This document shows positions 1-45,918 of a stretch of 64,000 nucleotides of DNA, piece by piece. Each line of letters opens with the position of its first letter. The stretch's first letter is position 1. The stretch covers positions 30,793,446 to 30,857,445 of the forward strand of contig NC_133899.1 of assembly GCF_964199755.1 (NCBI RefSeq). The letters run 5' to 3'. Origin of the DNA: Larus michahellis (taxonomy: Eukaryota; Chordata; Aves; Charadriiformes; Laridae). The notes under the pieces are model-generated. The model was not told the origin of the DNA and made no database searches. It was given only the letters and a program-made list of their open reading frames with translations. The translations under genes and the position numbers were made by a program.

Positions 1-5
1 TGTAG

Positions 6-34618
<34,613 letters not shown>

Positions 34619-35729
34619 AAGGAATTACTAACCAAAGGTAGGTGCCTTCTTGAAGGCTTTCAATATTTGGGCTTTATTTCTCATCTTGAGATAATGGAGT
34701 TAAGCCAATCTCATATTATGCCATATGTTTCCAAATGACATTTGATTTATAATTCAGCATGAAAGTTGCCTGCAGTACTATATAATAATAATTAAATTTA
34801 TTTTTCTTTTTAGCTCCCAGAAGAACACCTGATGAGTCATGTAAACAGAACGATGCCCTGATTATTTTTTTGTTTTAAGTCGAAACAAGATATGACTGAT
34901 AATATAGTGCAAGAAGTGACTTGGAAGGAGGAGTGCTGAAGAATCAACCCCTTACTTTTAATCTGTAATAATTTTTAAACTGCTGTATTCCAAGCTAGTT
35001 GACACTGACCATATAAAGCAGACTTCCTCTACAAACCTCCTGCTTCATAATTGTAGCTGAAGCAGAATACAGAAGCTTGGGTTTAGTGACCTCTTTTGAT
35101 TCAGTGACATGATTTTAATAATTAAAAATCCTAAAGCTGGAGCTGTTTGAAACAGTCTTGGGACTTAATTGTCTTAACCGTAGGGTTTTTGTAGCATGTA
35201 TTATCTTTGAAAGTCTTGTACACTGCATAGTCGTATTTTCCGTACTGAATGCACTTCTCGCACTATGGGAGAAACTGCTGTGCTCTGAAACTGCACCGAT
35301 GCCCCTTTTAAAGAGGGAGCAAGGAGGAATCCCCTTTGCTTCTCATCTCTCCAGAAATGCTTACCCTGGCTTCTGCTGTGAATTATTCCTGCAGGCACCT
35401 GAGCCACATCAAATTTCCCTTTTGGAAAGCCCAGCTTTCTATTAAAAAATTCTACTGTTAATGGAAATCCAACCTCTGGATATCAGATCTATGGAGACTG
35501 GATCTCTGGCCTGTATCTGTGGCTTTTACCAAAGGTGTCTTTTGCACCATTTTATGCCCAATGATAAGTATAGTTACACCGTTGATGAGTCTTGTTTCCT
35601 AAAGTACCTTTTAGGTGAACAGAGACAACGTGAGTAATGATCAAGTAATCTGTATCAGCTTTTGCCAGCAGGCCAAAAATCATTTTGTAACACAAAAATA
35701 TAGTTCCCATCAATTTTTTAACTAATACA

Positions 35730-35735
35730 AATAAA
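35730..35735 (+). terminator. MTHFD1: Candidate proximal poly(A) signal of MTHFD1
   Basis: Canonical AATAAA in the 3'UTR, upstream of a T-rich stretch. It would give a shorter 3'UTR than the signal at 35947. Confidence 0.4.
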
Positions 35736-35946
35736 CTGGTAAATACTCAAAGTGCTTTTGGGGTTTTAATGCATGCACTGAGATTACTGAAGTAGAACTT
35801 ATTTCTGTAATTAAGTGTACAGAGCAGCAATCCTAGTATTGACAACTAGAAGTGATTATTGCAGTAACAAGTTGCCTGCAATGCACCACTGTGTGTGTGT
35901 GTTTAATCTTGTTTCCTTTCCTGGATGATGTATGTCATCTATAGGA

Positions 35947-35952
35947 AATAAA
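35947..35952 (+). terminator. MTHFD1: Candidate distal poly(A) signal of MTHFD1
   Basis: Canonical AATAAA just after a (TG)n/T-rich stretch. It is the last signal before sequence with no gene character, so I take cleavage near 35,970 as the likely gene end. Confidence 0.5.
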
Positions 35953-35970
35953 CTACCTGAATTGTTCCAT

Positions 35971-38460
35971 GGATTTGAGATACTTGCAGCTGATTGCAAA
36001 AGATTGGAATTAAGACTCGCACGGCCCATCTGCTTGCATCAGAACTGAATCTAAAACATTCCGATTTTGGTGAGAACTGTGAGAGTCAGGATCTAGGTGT
36101 GCACCAATGTAAGGGCGCATTGGTAGTACACACATACTGGGTATATATATGGAGAGAGAGAGATCTGTATCTCTGAAGTTATTCAGGATGGGAGAATAAT
36201 TATACAAAAATTACCTGGTTGTCACAGAAGCAAAGACAGAATAGCTTAAATTGGCGTAAGAGCATTTGAGATGCATTCACAGCCTCCTAAAATTATTTTT
36301 TTTTTTTCCGATGGTATTCAGCTGAGGAGTTATTGGCAGCCAGGTTTGCCAGAGCACACAGAGGCCCCTTGCAGGGGGTCGGAAGGGCTGTTCCCCGGTT
36401 TGGGGCTACCCTCTGCCTGGCTGAAAGTGCCTCTTCACATGCAGCACCTTGGCCAAGCCTTCCCTTGAAGCAGGTTGCCAGAGCTGATGCTGCCAAGTCT
36501 GCTGTCAGTTCCTACATTTAATCTTCCCTGCCACACTGCTTTCCTGCGAGTGCTCTGTGTTCCACCTTCATTTTATGCTTATGAAAGATGGGATAAGTGC
36601 AAATTTATGCTAAGATTAGCCTCCTTTTAGTTTAGCATGAGATCATAGACATGTGCTTGAGAGAGACGGTTCAAGAGGTTGCTAGTCCACCTCCTGCAGT
36701 GAGGCTCAGGCATGCAACTGTTTAAGGGTTTGGTACGCACGGCAGGACTGCTGGCAACAAAGCAGAAGGGCCAAAAAATAACCCCAAGCACCTCTAGAGG
36801 TTAATGGGGAATGCTTTTCTAACCCGCACTGTTGGGACGCGAGCGCTCCCGTGTCCCTACTCTAGGTCTTGCAGGACTGATACATAAATAGGTTGTTTTT
36901 TCTTAACACTCTACTTTGCAACTAAGTATGCTGGCTAGTCCTTGCCCTGTCAAATAGGACACAAAGGACACTTAATTTCTTCTAACTTAATATTGGAAGG
37001 TTGTCTTCCTGTTGCCTAGAGAAAAAACTAATTACATACAAATTTGTTCTGTGTGGGCTATTTGTGGGCCCAGAGCCCTGAGCTGGTGTTATGGCCATCC
37101 GTTCCCTGAGCTCTGCTGTAATGAGGGTCCTGCGTCACGTCATGTAAGAAATAACACAGGTGGGGTTTTTTTGACTAGTGATAAGGTCAAAAGAAAAAGG
37201 AGAAGGTGTTGCTTGGCTGGCTTTTTGCACATCACCAGCACTTCAGTGTGGGCCCAGAAAGAAAACCAGAGCCTACAACCAGGTGGGATCTCCTTTCAAG
37301 CTTATCCATTCTGCTTGCCTGCAGACCCTGTTATTTCTTTCCCTTGCACCATAGCCTGTGGTGCTGCCATCTTCCCCTGGAGCGGCAGGAATAATTGAAT
37401 TCCATGTGAGGTGTTTCTGAATGGGATTGATGAGAACCTGCCACCCCCCAGGCAGCACTTGCCCGTTATCCGTCTTTAGGTTAGCCACTCTCATTACCGC
37501 TGCCTGCCTTCCTCCCTCACGCCTCCCGCTGCAACGAGGGGAAACCTCCTCGCGCTGAGGAGCCTTGCTTGGCTTTAATGCAGAAGTCGGTCATAATTAG
37601 AGCCCCACCATCCCCCCCGGGGAGACACGGTCTTTCCAAATGAAGATTATTATCCTGAGTGAATGCGAGCAAACACATCTCATAGGGGAGTTTTTACAAA
37701 GGCAATTCCTTGTGGTTGCTTGATCCACATTTCTGCCCTGCGGGCTGACATTTCAGCCCAACAAACCCATTTTGTCCCTTTTTTCCCATGAAGAAGCTAG
37801 GGAGGGGGAAGGCCACCTGTATTTTTCTAAGGCTGGCCTCCGCTGGAAGCCACTTGCACGTTCAGTGTGGTGCTTTGCCTGGTTTCTTATGTGCAAACAT
37901 GCTGTGAAGTAGTTAACGTCCTTAAAACAGTTGTGGGCGTCAGTCAGCTCCCCGTGGAGCTGAACGGGGCCATTCAAGCATCTCAAACTGTAGTTTCATG
38001 TAGTTCCTCAGCTGCACTTGGTAGTCCTTTTTCTGGAGCCCCTCCCATCAATCATAACAGCTGGAGATGCAATTTTTTCTACATCAGATCTCAGCTGCTT
38101 TGGAGAAAAAAGGCTCATATGAAAGGCGAGGATTTCAGGCAAGGATTAGTTTAAACCCAAGAACTGGCTGTCCTTCCCACCACCTCTGAAGGTGTAGCTC
38201 CTGCAGTGACCCAAAGTGTGTGCTTAAAGCTGCAAAGGTTTCAGGTGGGACAAAAAAAAAACAGCTGCCAAGAGCGAGACCCCCTTCCTTCGCACAGGGC
38301 CAGGCAAACGCTGGATCCGCAAATGCCAGTGGTCCCATCCTCCCGGGCATGTGTCGGGATCCAAACTGCAAACCACAGCTCAGTCCCTAGGAAGAACCTT
38401 TGCCTCGTGTGCAGTTTTGGCGTGTTTGCTGCTGTGCTCAGCCTGGGAGGAGCAGGAAAG
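35971..38460. other. Intergenic region MTHFD1-AKAP5
   Basis: About 2.5 kb with no recognisable gene. It contains a short (GA)n run near 36,155 and becomes more GC-rich toward AKAP5. The short ORFs have no family features. Confidence 0.6.
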
Positions 38461-38465
38461 GTTAC

Positions 38466-38690
38466 TCTGCAAGAGGGAGGGGGATGCTGCCCCACAAGGA
38501 GGGATGCTGCCCCACAAGAAGGGAGGGTGCTATGCCCTAAGAGGGAGGGATGCTTTCCCGGAGGAGGAGGGATACTGCCCCGCCAGAGGAGGGGGTGCTA
38601 TTCCCCAAGAGGGCGGGATGCTGATCTGTAAACAGGGAGGGATGCTTTCCTGGAGGAGGAGGGATGCTGCCCCGCACGCAGGGCTGGGCC
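38466..38690. repeat. 23-bp minisatellite with 92-bp higher-order period
   Basis: About nine to ten degenerate units built around GGGATGCTGCCCC separated by purine-rich GAGGAGGA spacers. The variant GATGCTTTCC occurs at 38549 and again at 38641, exactly 92 bp apart, with matching flanks, i.e. a four-unit higher-order repeat. It sits just upstream of the AKAP5 CpG island. Confidence 0.8.
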
Positions 38691-39290
38691 GGGCTCCCGG
38701 AGCCCCCTCCCCAGCACCGCGCTCACCGAGCAGGTGCCCGCAGAGCCGCCCCGGTGCCTGGGGGCGGGCCGGGGGCTGGCGGCGGCCGCCTCGGCGGGGG
38801 GCGGGGGGCTGCCGGCAGCGCCCTCCCCGCCGGCCCGGGGGGGCGCGGCTGCGGCGGGAGGCGGCGGCGGCGGCGCGGAGCGGCGCGGAGCGGTGCGGGG
38901 CCGGGCCGGGCCGGGCCGCAGGTGAGGGCGCGGGGGGCGCGGGCGGGGGCGGGCACCGCCTCGGAGGGTTCCGCGGGGGAGGCGACACGCGTGGGGCTCC
39001 TGGCTCGGCCTCTGCAGCCGCGGTCGCTGCCCGAGGAGCCCCCTCCCATCCCCTCGGAGGGGTTCGGCTTCCGGGGGTCCCCCCACGGCCCGGGACGGGG
39101 GGCCGAGGGGTGACTCGGGGCGGGGGTGGGGGGCGGCGGTGCCGGGCGGCTCCTGCTGCCGCCGGCGGCGTCCGCGAACGCCCCCAAAACTTCTCGGGCT
39201 GCGGGGGCTGCGGCGGCGGCGGGCTGCGGGCTGCGCTCCGGGCACCGGCAGCCGCGGGCGGCTCTCGCTCACACGCCCCTCTGTCAGCTT
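38650..39290 (+). promoter_or_regulatory. AKAP5: CpG island, probable AKAP5 promoter
   Basis: Very GC-rich, CpG-dense block with long G and C runs (G-quadruplex-prone) and no TATA box that I can see. It lies about 1.6-2.2 kb before the AKAP5 coding exon, and a strong donor lies inside it. Overlapping ORFs on both strands here are what GC-rich DNA gives by chance. Confidence 0.7.
38780..38921 (+). other. AKAP5: Candidate noncoding AKAP5 exon 1 (5' end unknown)
   Basis: The near-consensus donor CCGCAG/GTGAGG at 38921/38922 pairs with the acceptor TGTGTTACAG ending at 40205. Mammalian AKAP5 also has a noncoding first exon and a single coding exon. The start coordinate is a guess; no transcription start is visible. 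Confidence 0.45.
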
Positions 39291-39307
39291 AGCTCGTTTT
39301 CCCCTTT

Positions 39308-39333
39308 AAAAAAAAAAAAAAAAAAAAAAAAAA
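39308..39333. repeat. Poly(A) tract of 26 with further A-rich sequence
   Basis: An uninterrupted run of 26 A followed by more A-rich sequence to about 39,360, directly after the CpG island. A 22-T run follows at 39570-39591, so the two are complementary across about 237 bp. Confidence 0.9.
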
Positions 39334-40205
39334 TTAAAAAAACAATATTTAAAAAAAAATAATACCCAAATCTGCTCCGCGGAGGAGCATGCCCCGCCGC
39401 CGGACCCCCCGTTTTAAATCATCTTACTACTTAAAAGCAGAGCACAAAATCCCGTGTAGAGGATTGCCTAGAGTCACTGAGCCAGTCCCAGAGAAGTTGG
39501 TCTGTTTGCGGTAACACGCTTGTGCATCTTGATATCAAAAAATGTCCTGATGATGTCTTGGGGCAGCGCTTTTTTTTTTTTTTTTTTTTTTAAGGGTGAC
39601 ATGTATCTTACAATATCATGTATTTGATGAACACATGCGGTGTTAATTGAGGTTGCTATGGAAGGCATGCACGTAGTATAAATAAACTCCCTTCTTGCCA
39701 TGTGATTTCGCTTTTGTATTCCACCAGCCTCCTTTTTGTATTCTGTGTTTTTGCATATTGTCATATGGTGCATTAAAGATAAAAATATCTGCTGTCTCAG
39801 GGTGTAATTTCCCTAGCTGGAACTATGAGTGCATATGGAGCAGTGGGGAAAAGATTTAGCTAACCGTAGGAGAAGAAAATATACATGTGTGCATGCGTAA
39901 TATCTATTTGCCATTATATGGGCAATTAAAAAAAAAATGGTAAAACAGACAAAATGGCAAAATAGTATTTTCTGTGGTGGAACATCACTAGGTTGACAGC
40001 TTGGTGGCCTTATTTTGCCTTTGGATATGCGATGCTAATTAGTGGAAAAAACTGCTGTGGTGCATCCAGAGGCAGAACTGCTTTTCCAGCCCTGGTCTGC
40101 CTCCCAAAATGAAATATCCTTTTTAAAAAAATATATATTTTTAATACTTAAAAAAAAAAAAAGAAAAAGCTCCACAGGTCTCATCGTTTGTTTGTTGTGT
40201 TACAG

Positions 40206-40304
40206 ATGAAAGACGGAAGCGTTGGCCATGCTTCGCAGCAAACCTCATGTAACCTGCGAGGGGAACTGAAGCAGAAAGAAAAGCTGAGACTAAGCAGCGT
40301 CTGA
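40206..40304 (+). other. Upstream ORF in AKAP5 5'UTR (32 codons)
   Basis: Begins with ATG at the first base after the inferred exon-2 acceptor (TTACAG/ATG), encodes MKDGSVGHASQQTS... for 32 residues and ends with TGA at 40302-40304. It is in frame with the main CDS but stops 555 nt before it. Whether it is translated is unknown. Confidence 0.5.
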
Positions 40305-40859
40305 CCTTGTCACTGGGGGGCAGAAAACAGCCACTGGCTGCCGCTGGTTGTACTGGTGCTTCAATCAAGCTCCCTGAGCAATGTGGAATTGCAGATAGCT
40401 CAGAAAGTGCAAGTTCTTTCCAGGTCCGTGGGGTGAATAAAAATTATTAACTCTTGGCTTGATTTGTCATCCTTTGGGGGAAAAAAAAATGTAATGTCAG
40501 ACTGGCAATGAAATAGTCGTGCCGTGAGACTGAGCACAACTTGAAGTGGGTTGTCCTGGAGGTGAGAGCGACTCCAGCCAGCGAAGCCAAGGAGGAGCCT
40601 GTTGAACTTCACATCTACCCGGGATTCCTTGGAGAGGTGATAGAGTGAGTAATAAGACAAAGTGGGAGTTATAAAGCGGATGCGATAGCTTCAGCAGAAC
40701 TTCTCTTCACTGCCACATCCACTTGTTAAAAAGCATCTAATATTATTTTGAAAACAATTTGAGGAAAAAAAATGCACTTTGAGCATCTCTGTAGTTCCTG
40801 TCTGATGCATTAATCAAGAAAAATCAATAATATAATACAAACGGAGGAGAGGAGTGAAT

Positions 40860-42257
40860 ATGGCGAAGGCAGCTAAGGAAATTCAAATGGAGAACCCAAG
40901 AGAGGTAGAGACTCACAGCACAGGGGCGACGTGCTCCCCGTCGGAGGAACAGGCAGAAAAACCCTCCATGCTCTGTTTTAAGAAGCGGAAGAAGTCCTGT
41001 AAGAAGGGACTGACTGTGAAGGGTGTGTGTGAAGGAGACTTGGAGGAGAAAAGCCAATGTGTCAGCGCCGACCATGAGGAGGCAAAAGTTTCTAATCAAT
41101 CGCGATCCTCCAGAGGAGCCTGGGCAGCCATCAAAAACCTCGCAAGACCTCGGAGAAGGCAAAAATCCTCCTCACGGAAGAAGGCGCCCTCTGATTCCCA
41201 AGTGCAGCTGGAGACGGATGCTGAGGAGAGCTGCACGCAAAGTTTCCCGAAGAAACGGGGGAGCTCCGGGGTGAAGATGCCCTGTGTACGGTTTTCCAGA
41301 GGCAAGAAAAAACCCAGCCCCTCTGAAGCAGTGGAGGAGTCGGAGGGCAGCGTTCAAGCAAACGAAGTGATGGGTGCTTTGAATAAAGCTAGTGAGGAGC
41401 CGGAGGATTTGGCCCCGAAGGACAAGGCTGAATCCTTCAGCCCGGTCTCTGCAGAGGAGGACCAGGATACAGTGAAGGAAAGCACCGACTCTGTTGGGAA
41501 GAGCGAGCCCTTGCCAGAGCCCACACCTGACACAGATGAACATAGGGAGTGCACCGCCCAGTCGGAGATAACCGATTTGGAGACAGTTAATGAAACAGCC
41601 CAGGAAAAACCGCAGGAGGGGAGCCTACCCCAAACCACAGTCCATGTGGAAGGTGGGGAAGTTGCTCCCGAAGCGCCCGTTTCCAAGGATCAACCCGACA
41701 GCGCCCCTGAGACTACTGAGCTGCAGGAAATCCCTAATATCTGCAAAGAGCTGCCTGAAGGGGATGAATCAGAAAAGAGCATAAATCCTCCTGAGGAGCG
41801 CAAAGCCGAAGAGACTGTAATGGATTTCAGTCAGTCGGCATTTAAAGATGATGCCGCGAGCGTGCAGGGCTGCTCCAGCCATCAGGTGACATTAGAAGCA
41901 AACACGGGGGCCGGTGTCAGCATTGTCATCACCGTCACCGAAGCTGAGGACTCTGACAACACCGACTCTGACCAGGCCTACGAGCCGTCCCCGGTTTTGC
42001 ACCGAAATAAGCAGAAAGGGAATAAAAAGTCAAGCGGGAGCTTTGATTTTGGTAAAAAAGAGGGCCCTGAGGTTGGTGGTGGTCCCCAGGTGGAGGAAAA
42101 AGGTCCAGGTGACCAGGAGCACAGAACTGGGGAGCAGTACGAATTGCTCCTCATAGAAACCGCATCTTCCCTCGTGAAGGCAGCCATTCAGTCGTCCATA
42201 GAGCAGCTGGTCAATGAAATGGCTCTGGAACAGAATAAACACAACAATTTTCTGTGA
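40860..42257 (+). CDS. AKAP5: A-kinase anchoring protein 5 (AKAP79/150 orthologue)
   Basis: Single-exon CDS, 465 residues (human 427). It scaffolds PKA, PKC and calcineurin at the plasma membrane and postsynaptic density. Visible features: polybasic membrane/calmodulin segments at about 34-54 (MLCFKKRKKS), 84-108 (RGAWAAIKNLARPRRRQKSS) and 139-152 (KMPCVRFSRGKKKP). Cys39 and Cys142 match the palmitoylated human Cys36 and Cys129. A long acidic, disordered middle (160-350) follows, then a calcineurin-docking-like VSIVIT at 353-358. The C-terminal amphipathic PKA-RII helix at about 430-454 (ETASSLVKAAIQ) is nearly identical to human. I chose the ATG at 40860 (A at -3, G at +4); the frame is open two codons further up only with a GTG. 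The docking motif lacks the leading proline of human PIAIIIT. Confidence 0.96.
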   Translation: MAKAAKEIQMENPREVETHSTGATCSPSEEQAEKPSMLCFKKRKKSCKKGLTVKGVCEGDLEEKSQCVSADHEEAKVSNQSRSSRGAWAAIKNLARPRRRQKSSSRKKAPSDSQVQLETDAEESCTQSFPKKRGSSGVKMPCVRFSRGKKKPSPSEAVEESEGSVQANEVMGALNKASEEPEDLAPKDKAESFSPVSAEEDQDTVKESTDSVGKSEPLPEPTPDTDEHRECTAQSEITDLETVNETAQEKPQEGSLPQTTVHVEGGEVAPEAPVSKDQPDSAPETTELQEIPNICKELPEGDESEKSINPPEERKAEETVMDFSQSAFKDDAASVQGCSSHQVTLEANTGAGVSIVITVTEAEDSDNTDSDQAYEPSPVLHRNKQKGNKKSSGSFDFGKKEGPEVGGGPQVEEKGPGDQEHRTGEQYELLLIETASSLVKAAIQSSIEQLVNEMALEQNKHNNFL

Positions 42258-42275
42258 TGGCAGCAGTGCCCCCAA

Positions 42276-42281
42276 AATAAA
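42276..42281 (+). terminator. AKAP5: AATAAA just after AKAP5 stop
   Basis: Canonical hexamer only 18 nt after the stop codon. If used it gives a very short 3'UTR. As I remember, mammalian AKAP5 has a long 3'UTR, so later signals (for example AATAAA at 45587) may be the real end. Confidence 0.35.
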
Positions 42282-45200
42282 GAGTACAGGGAGTGATTTG
42301 GCCTGGGGGAGGGAAGCTTGAAGGGCTCCCAGGGCCGAGGTGTAGTTAATTCTGCATGCCTGTTCAGTTGTGTGTCTATGTGAAATGGATCCTGGGACGT
42401 GGGGCAGACCCTACTACGTACAGCGTGTCCCCTGGGGCTGGGGCTTCAGGCAGTGCCACCGGCCACAGCTGCAGAAAAATGAAGGTGCTGCCGTGACTGT
42501 GTTTTCATTTATTGGCATCTTTATGTCAAGGCCACGTTTCTGCCATCATCCATGCCAGGTTTCCCTGCTGTTCACGCTGTAGATCTGTGTGTACCATGCG
42601 TTTAGCTAAAGGTGCCGAGAGGCAACGAGTGCCCGATCCACTGCTGGGCTGGATTTGGGATGCGTTGGACATGGCTGGAGGTTTGCCCTGGGGTTTGGCG
42701 GAGTCGAGGGAGGGTGAAGTGACTGCTATGTTAACACGAAGACGTCAACGCCAGACAGGCTTAGGCCGGTGTTTGGTATTGCAAACGGGTACAGATGCCA
42801 TCAGCCGTGGTCACCCCTGCTGTCGCGTCGCATGAAGCCGGATGGTTGCAGCGAGCGGGGTTTTTCATTCGCCCTCTTCCCCTGTCACGAGCAGCCTGTG
42901 CATTTCCAGACATGTTAAAGCACGGCATCAGCCGCTCGCCTTGCTGACCCCAGGCTGCGCGAATGCCAAGAAAACGACATAGCTTCATTTGCCGGGGGCC
43001 CGTTCTCGCACCATTAAGCTCAACGGGAAAAATTCCCAGCAGCACCGGCGGCGCGGGCTGGGTAGGAGCGTGCCCGCTGCGGGGAGCCCCTCTCCTTCCT
43101 TCACCTTGCTTCGCCCCAGTCACCACGTCACGGTGAAGCTGTCCTCGGATGTAGCATATTTTTGATAGATGGCATGTGATATAAATAGCAGTGAGCTGCA
43201 TGCGTGTTAGCGGTCAACTATTGCCTCGGTGTTGACATAGTCCGGGGAGACGCGACGTGCTGCCGGCGCTGGAATCTCTTGAAGTGGGGAGGAGGTTTGG
43301 TCTGGGCGCTGCCGGCATCCGCGGGTGGCGGCGGCAGCCTGTCCCGCACCGCTCCCCCCTCGCTGCAAAGCCTGCCTGGCTCCAGCGAGCCCGACCGTCC
43401 CCTGGGAAATGCGCATTACGCCCGACTCGCTGCTGCCGGGCTCTGGCTGGCTCCGGCACGCCACGTAGCTTGCTCTGAAACACGCAGGGAAATGCCGGAG
43501 CGATCTTACCAAAGTCCTCAGGGAAAAAAAAAAAATCTAGCCGTGAGGGCCTGGGGACACGGCTGTAAAATGCCCAGACAGGCCGATTGCCGTCAAAGCC
43601 CACAAACTGCCCTGCTCCGAGGGATTTTGCGCCAGCGTAGCGTGTGTGCGCGAGCATCGCCTCTTGACTGCCAGCTCTCCAAGAGAAAGGGGCCTTTTAA
43701 TAATTTGGGATTGCATCTGGGCGGCTGGGATTTACGCACAGCTGCGGGCAAGGCAGCCTGTTCTGCTGAGAAAATTCTCTTGCGTATTTCTCAGCCGATA
43801 CAGAAATAGCAGCCTCGCTTGGCGATTGCTCACTGCCCATGGGCGGTACGCTGAGATTTCCCTTCCCAGCGTAGGGCTTGGGTTCCTGTTAAAATACAAG
43901 GGCTGTAAACTTTCCTAGTACCTGGTGCGCAACCACATTTTAAACTTTGATAGGGCATCTCCTCTGCCATGGGAGGACTGTGAGCAGTGAGCGCCGCAGC
44001 TTGTTTCTGTGCAAGTAAAACTTAGGAAAAATCAGAGGATGTTAAAGAGAGAAGTGTCTTCTTTTTCTGTGAATTTATTTAGTAAGTTATCAGATAGTGA
44101 TAATTCCGTGTGTGCAATTTTAATGGCTTTGTACTTCATACTGGTCCTTCCAGGTATTTTGCCATAGTTTTGAAAGGGACTTTTTAAGGACTTTTATATG
44201 TACCTTTGGAGCTGCTGCGGGGCCCTGAGGAGAGCCGCACTGATGCTGGAGGTTGCTCGTGGGATTGCACTGGGCTCCGCGGCCGGTCGGTGCTGAGCAA
44301 AGGGCGGCAGCATCTCTGTGGGGCCCCGCTGGTGTCGGCTGTGGAGGAGGATGGCTGGGCTCAAGTAAAGAAACACTAAAAGAGCCCGCAGGGCCAGGCT
44401 GTCATCTCCTGTCGGCCCGCTAAGCAGTATCGGGAGAATTTCAGGTATTTCAGTATTGCCTTTTGGGTGAAACACATCTTCAAAAGAGGAGGAGAATGGC
44501 AGAAATGCTTTGGTCCAGCCTGGCCCCCTGAGACTGTTTCGCCGCGTCCAGGGTTTGCATCCTTTCTTTAGATGGTTTTTCCCTTGGTTATAGCTGTACG
44601 TATAACTGATGATTATTTCATTAAAGTTGAATGTACCTGTTGTTTTCTTGCCTCGTGGTTGAGTGGGCAGCTATGGAGAGATTTTATACCTGAACAGTGG
44701 TGCTCCGTTGGGTCCAGCTTTCGCAGGCAGCTGTACAGCGAGCAGAGAAAGAAATCTTAAAGTTGGTAGCAGACCTGAAATCTTTGGAGGCCTGCTCCTC
44801 CTGGGCTCTTTTTGCAAGATTTCCGTTCTCTTGCTGGCCAGTCATTTCCATTCGCAGAGTCCTGGCTGCCCAGGGACTCCCGTAAGGTATTTGTGAAGGA
44901 TCACAAATCTCCAGTGGCTAAGAAAAGCCATCCTGCTGCCTGACAGTTCAGTTCCCTGTGGGATGCCCTGTAGCGCCAGAAGAAAATGTTTGAGGGTCTG
45001 CAGACGGACTGGGGTCAAACCCCGCGGTGCGTGGAGTGGCACGGCTCTGGCCACTCCCAGGCGGGTGATTTCGTTTTTCCCTGGGAGCTGCTGGTTGATG
45101 GTTTCCGCTCCCAGGGCTCCGGGTGGCTATTTTGAGGCACAGTTTGGTGCTGGCGGGGTCCGTGGCAGGGCCAGCACCTCAGGAGGGGGACCTGCAAGTT

Positions 45201-45904
45201 TGGTGCTTCGGCACTTTCTGTTACGGCTGAAATGGGCCCCAGACCCTAATTTATTAATTTTTTCTTTGCATAACATCTTTCGTGTAATTTCTTGAGACAC
45301 TTCATACCATAAAGAAGATACAGAAAAATGTTATACATTTTTAATGGTATTAATACTATTTATTCTTTCAGGTTTACAGAACTTGCAACAATTGCTAATG
45401 ACTTAATTAAGACTCTCTACTCCTTCATTATGATTAGAGAGTTGAACATTAATAAACATTTATTCTTTTGGAGAAGGAATGATAAATTTACTATTGTGAA
45501 GGTGTACCGGGCCAGGGAAGCTCTGAGGACGCGACTGCCTGGTTGTGCCAGAGCACCAAAGGGTGGCCTGGCTTTAGGACAGCTGAAATAAACTGGGGTA
45601 ATACATCACCTTGGTTGCTTGTAGCCCCATTCAGATTGCTTTTGGGCCATCTGGCTCTTTGTCCAGGAGTCCGTTGCTTGCTGCCCCTCTGAATTACGGA
45701 AGTGGTTGCTTTGTAGCAGCATCTTCATGAATTATTTGGTTCTCCTGCTCACCCCATGGCCTGTGCCGCTGTGTTTCTCCCAGATGTTTCCGGTGCTCTC
45801 CTCGCCAGGGACAATTTGGCTTTATATTCAACAAGTCCCCTATCCCTGCTTTGCTGTGCCATTTTGAATATTTTCATTTCCCTCAGCTTTTTTTATATTA
45901 TCTG
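42282..45904. other. Region downstream of AKAP5 (3'UTR and/or intergenic)
   Basis: About 3.6 kb with no recognisable coding exon. A moderately GC- and CpG-rich patch spans about 43,000-43,700. AATAAA occurs at 45587-45592. Part or all of this may be AKAP5 3'UTR. Confidence 0.5.
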
Positions 45905-45918
45905 CTGAGGGATATAAG

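Larger units (their letters stand above)
34814..35970 (+). other. MTHFD1: MTHFD1 3'UTR exon (3' end approximate)
   Basis: A pyrimidine-rich acceptor (TTTTTCTTTTTAG, ending at 34813) follows the donor at 34638 after a 176-nt intron. The exon has no long ORF and runs to AATAAA signals at 35730 and 35947. The UTR intron is inferred from splice-site quality; read-through of the donor is possible. Confidence 0.6.

Noticed and set aside
38351-39292. 313-codon plus-strand ORF and overlapping ORFs on both strands
   Set aside because: They lie in the minisatellite and CpG island, several frames are open at once, and the composition is Ala/Gly/Arg/Pro low-complexity; this is expected by chance in GC-rich DNA.
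40854-40859. Upstream GTG start for AKAP5, two codons earlier
   Set aside because: Eukaryotic initiation strongly favours ATG, and the ATG at 40860 has a good context (A at -3, G at +4).
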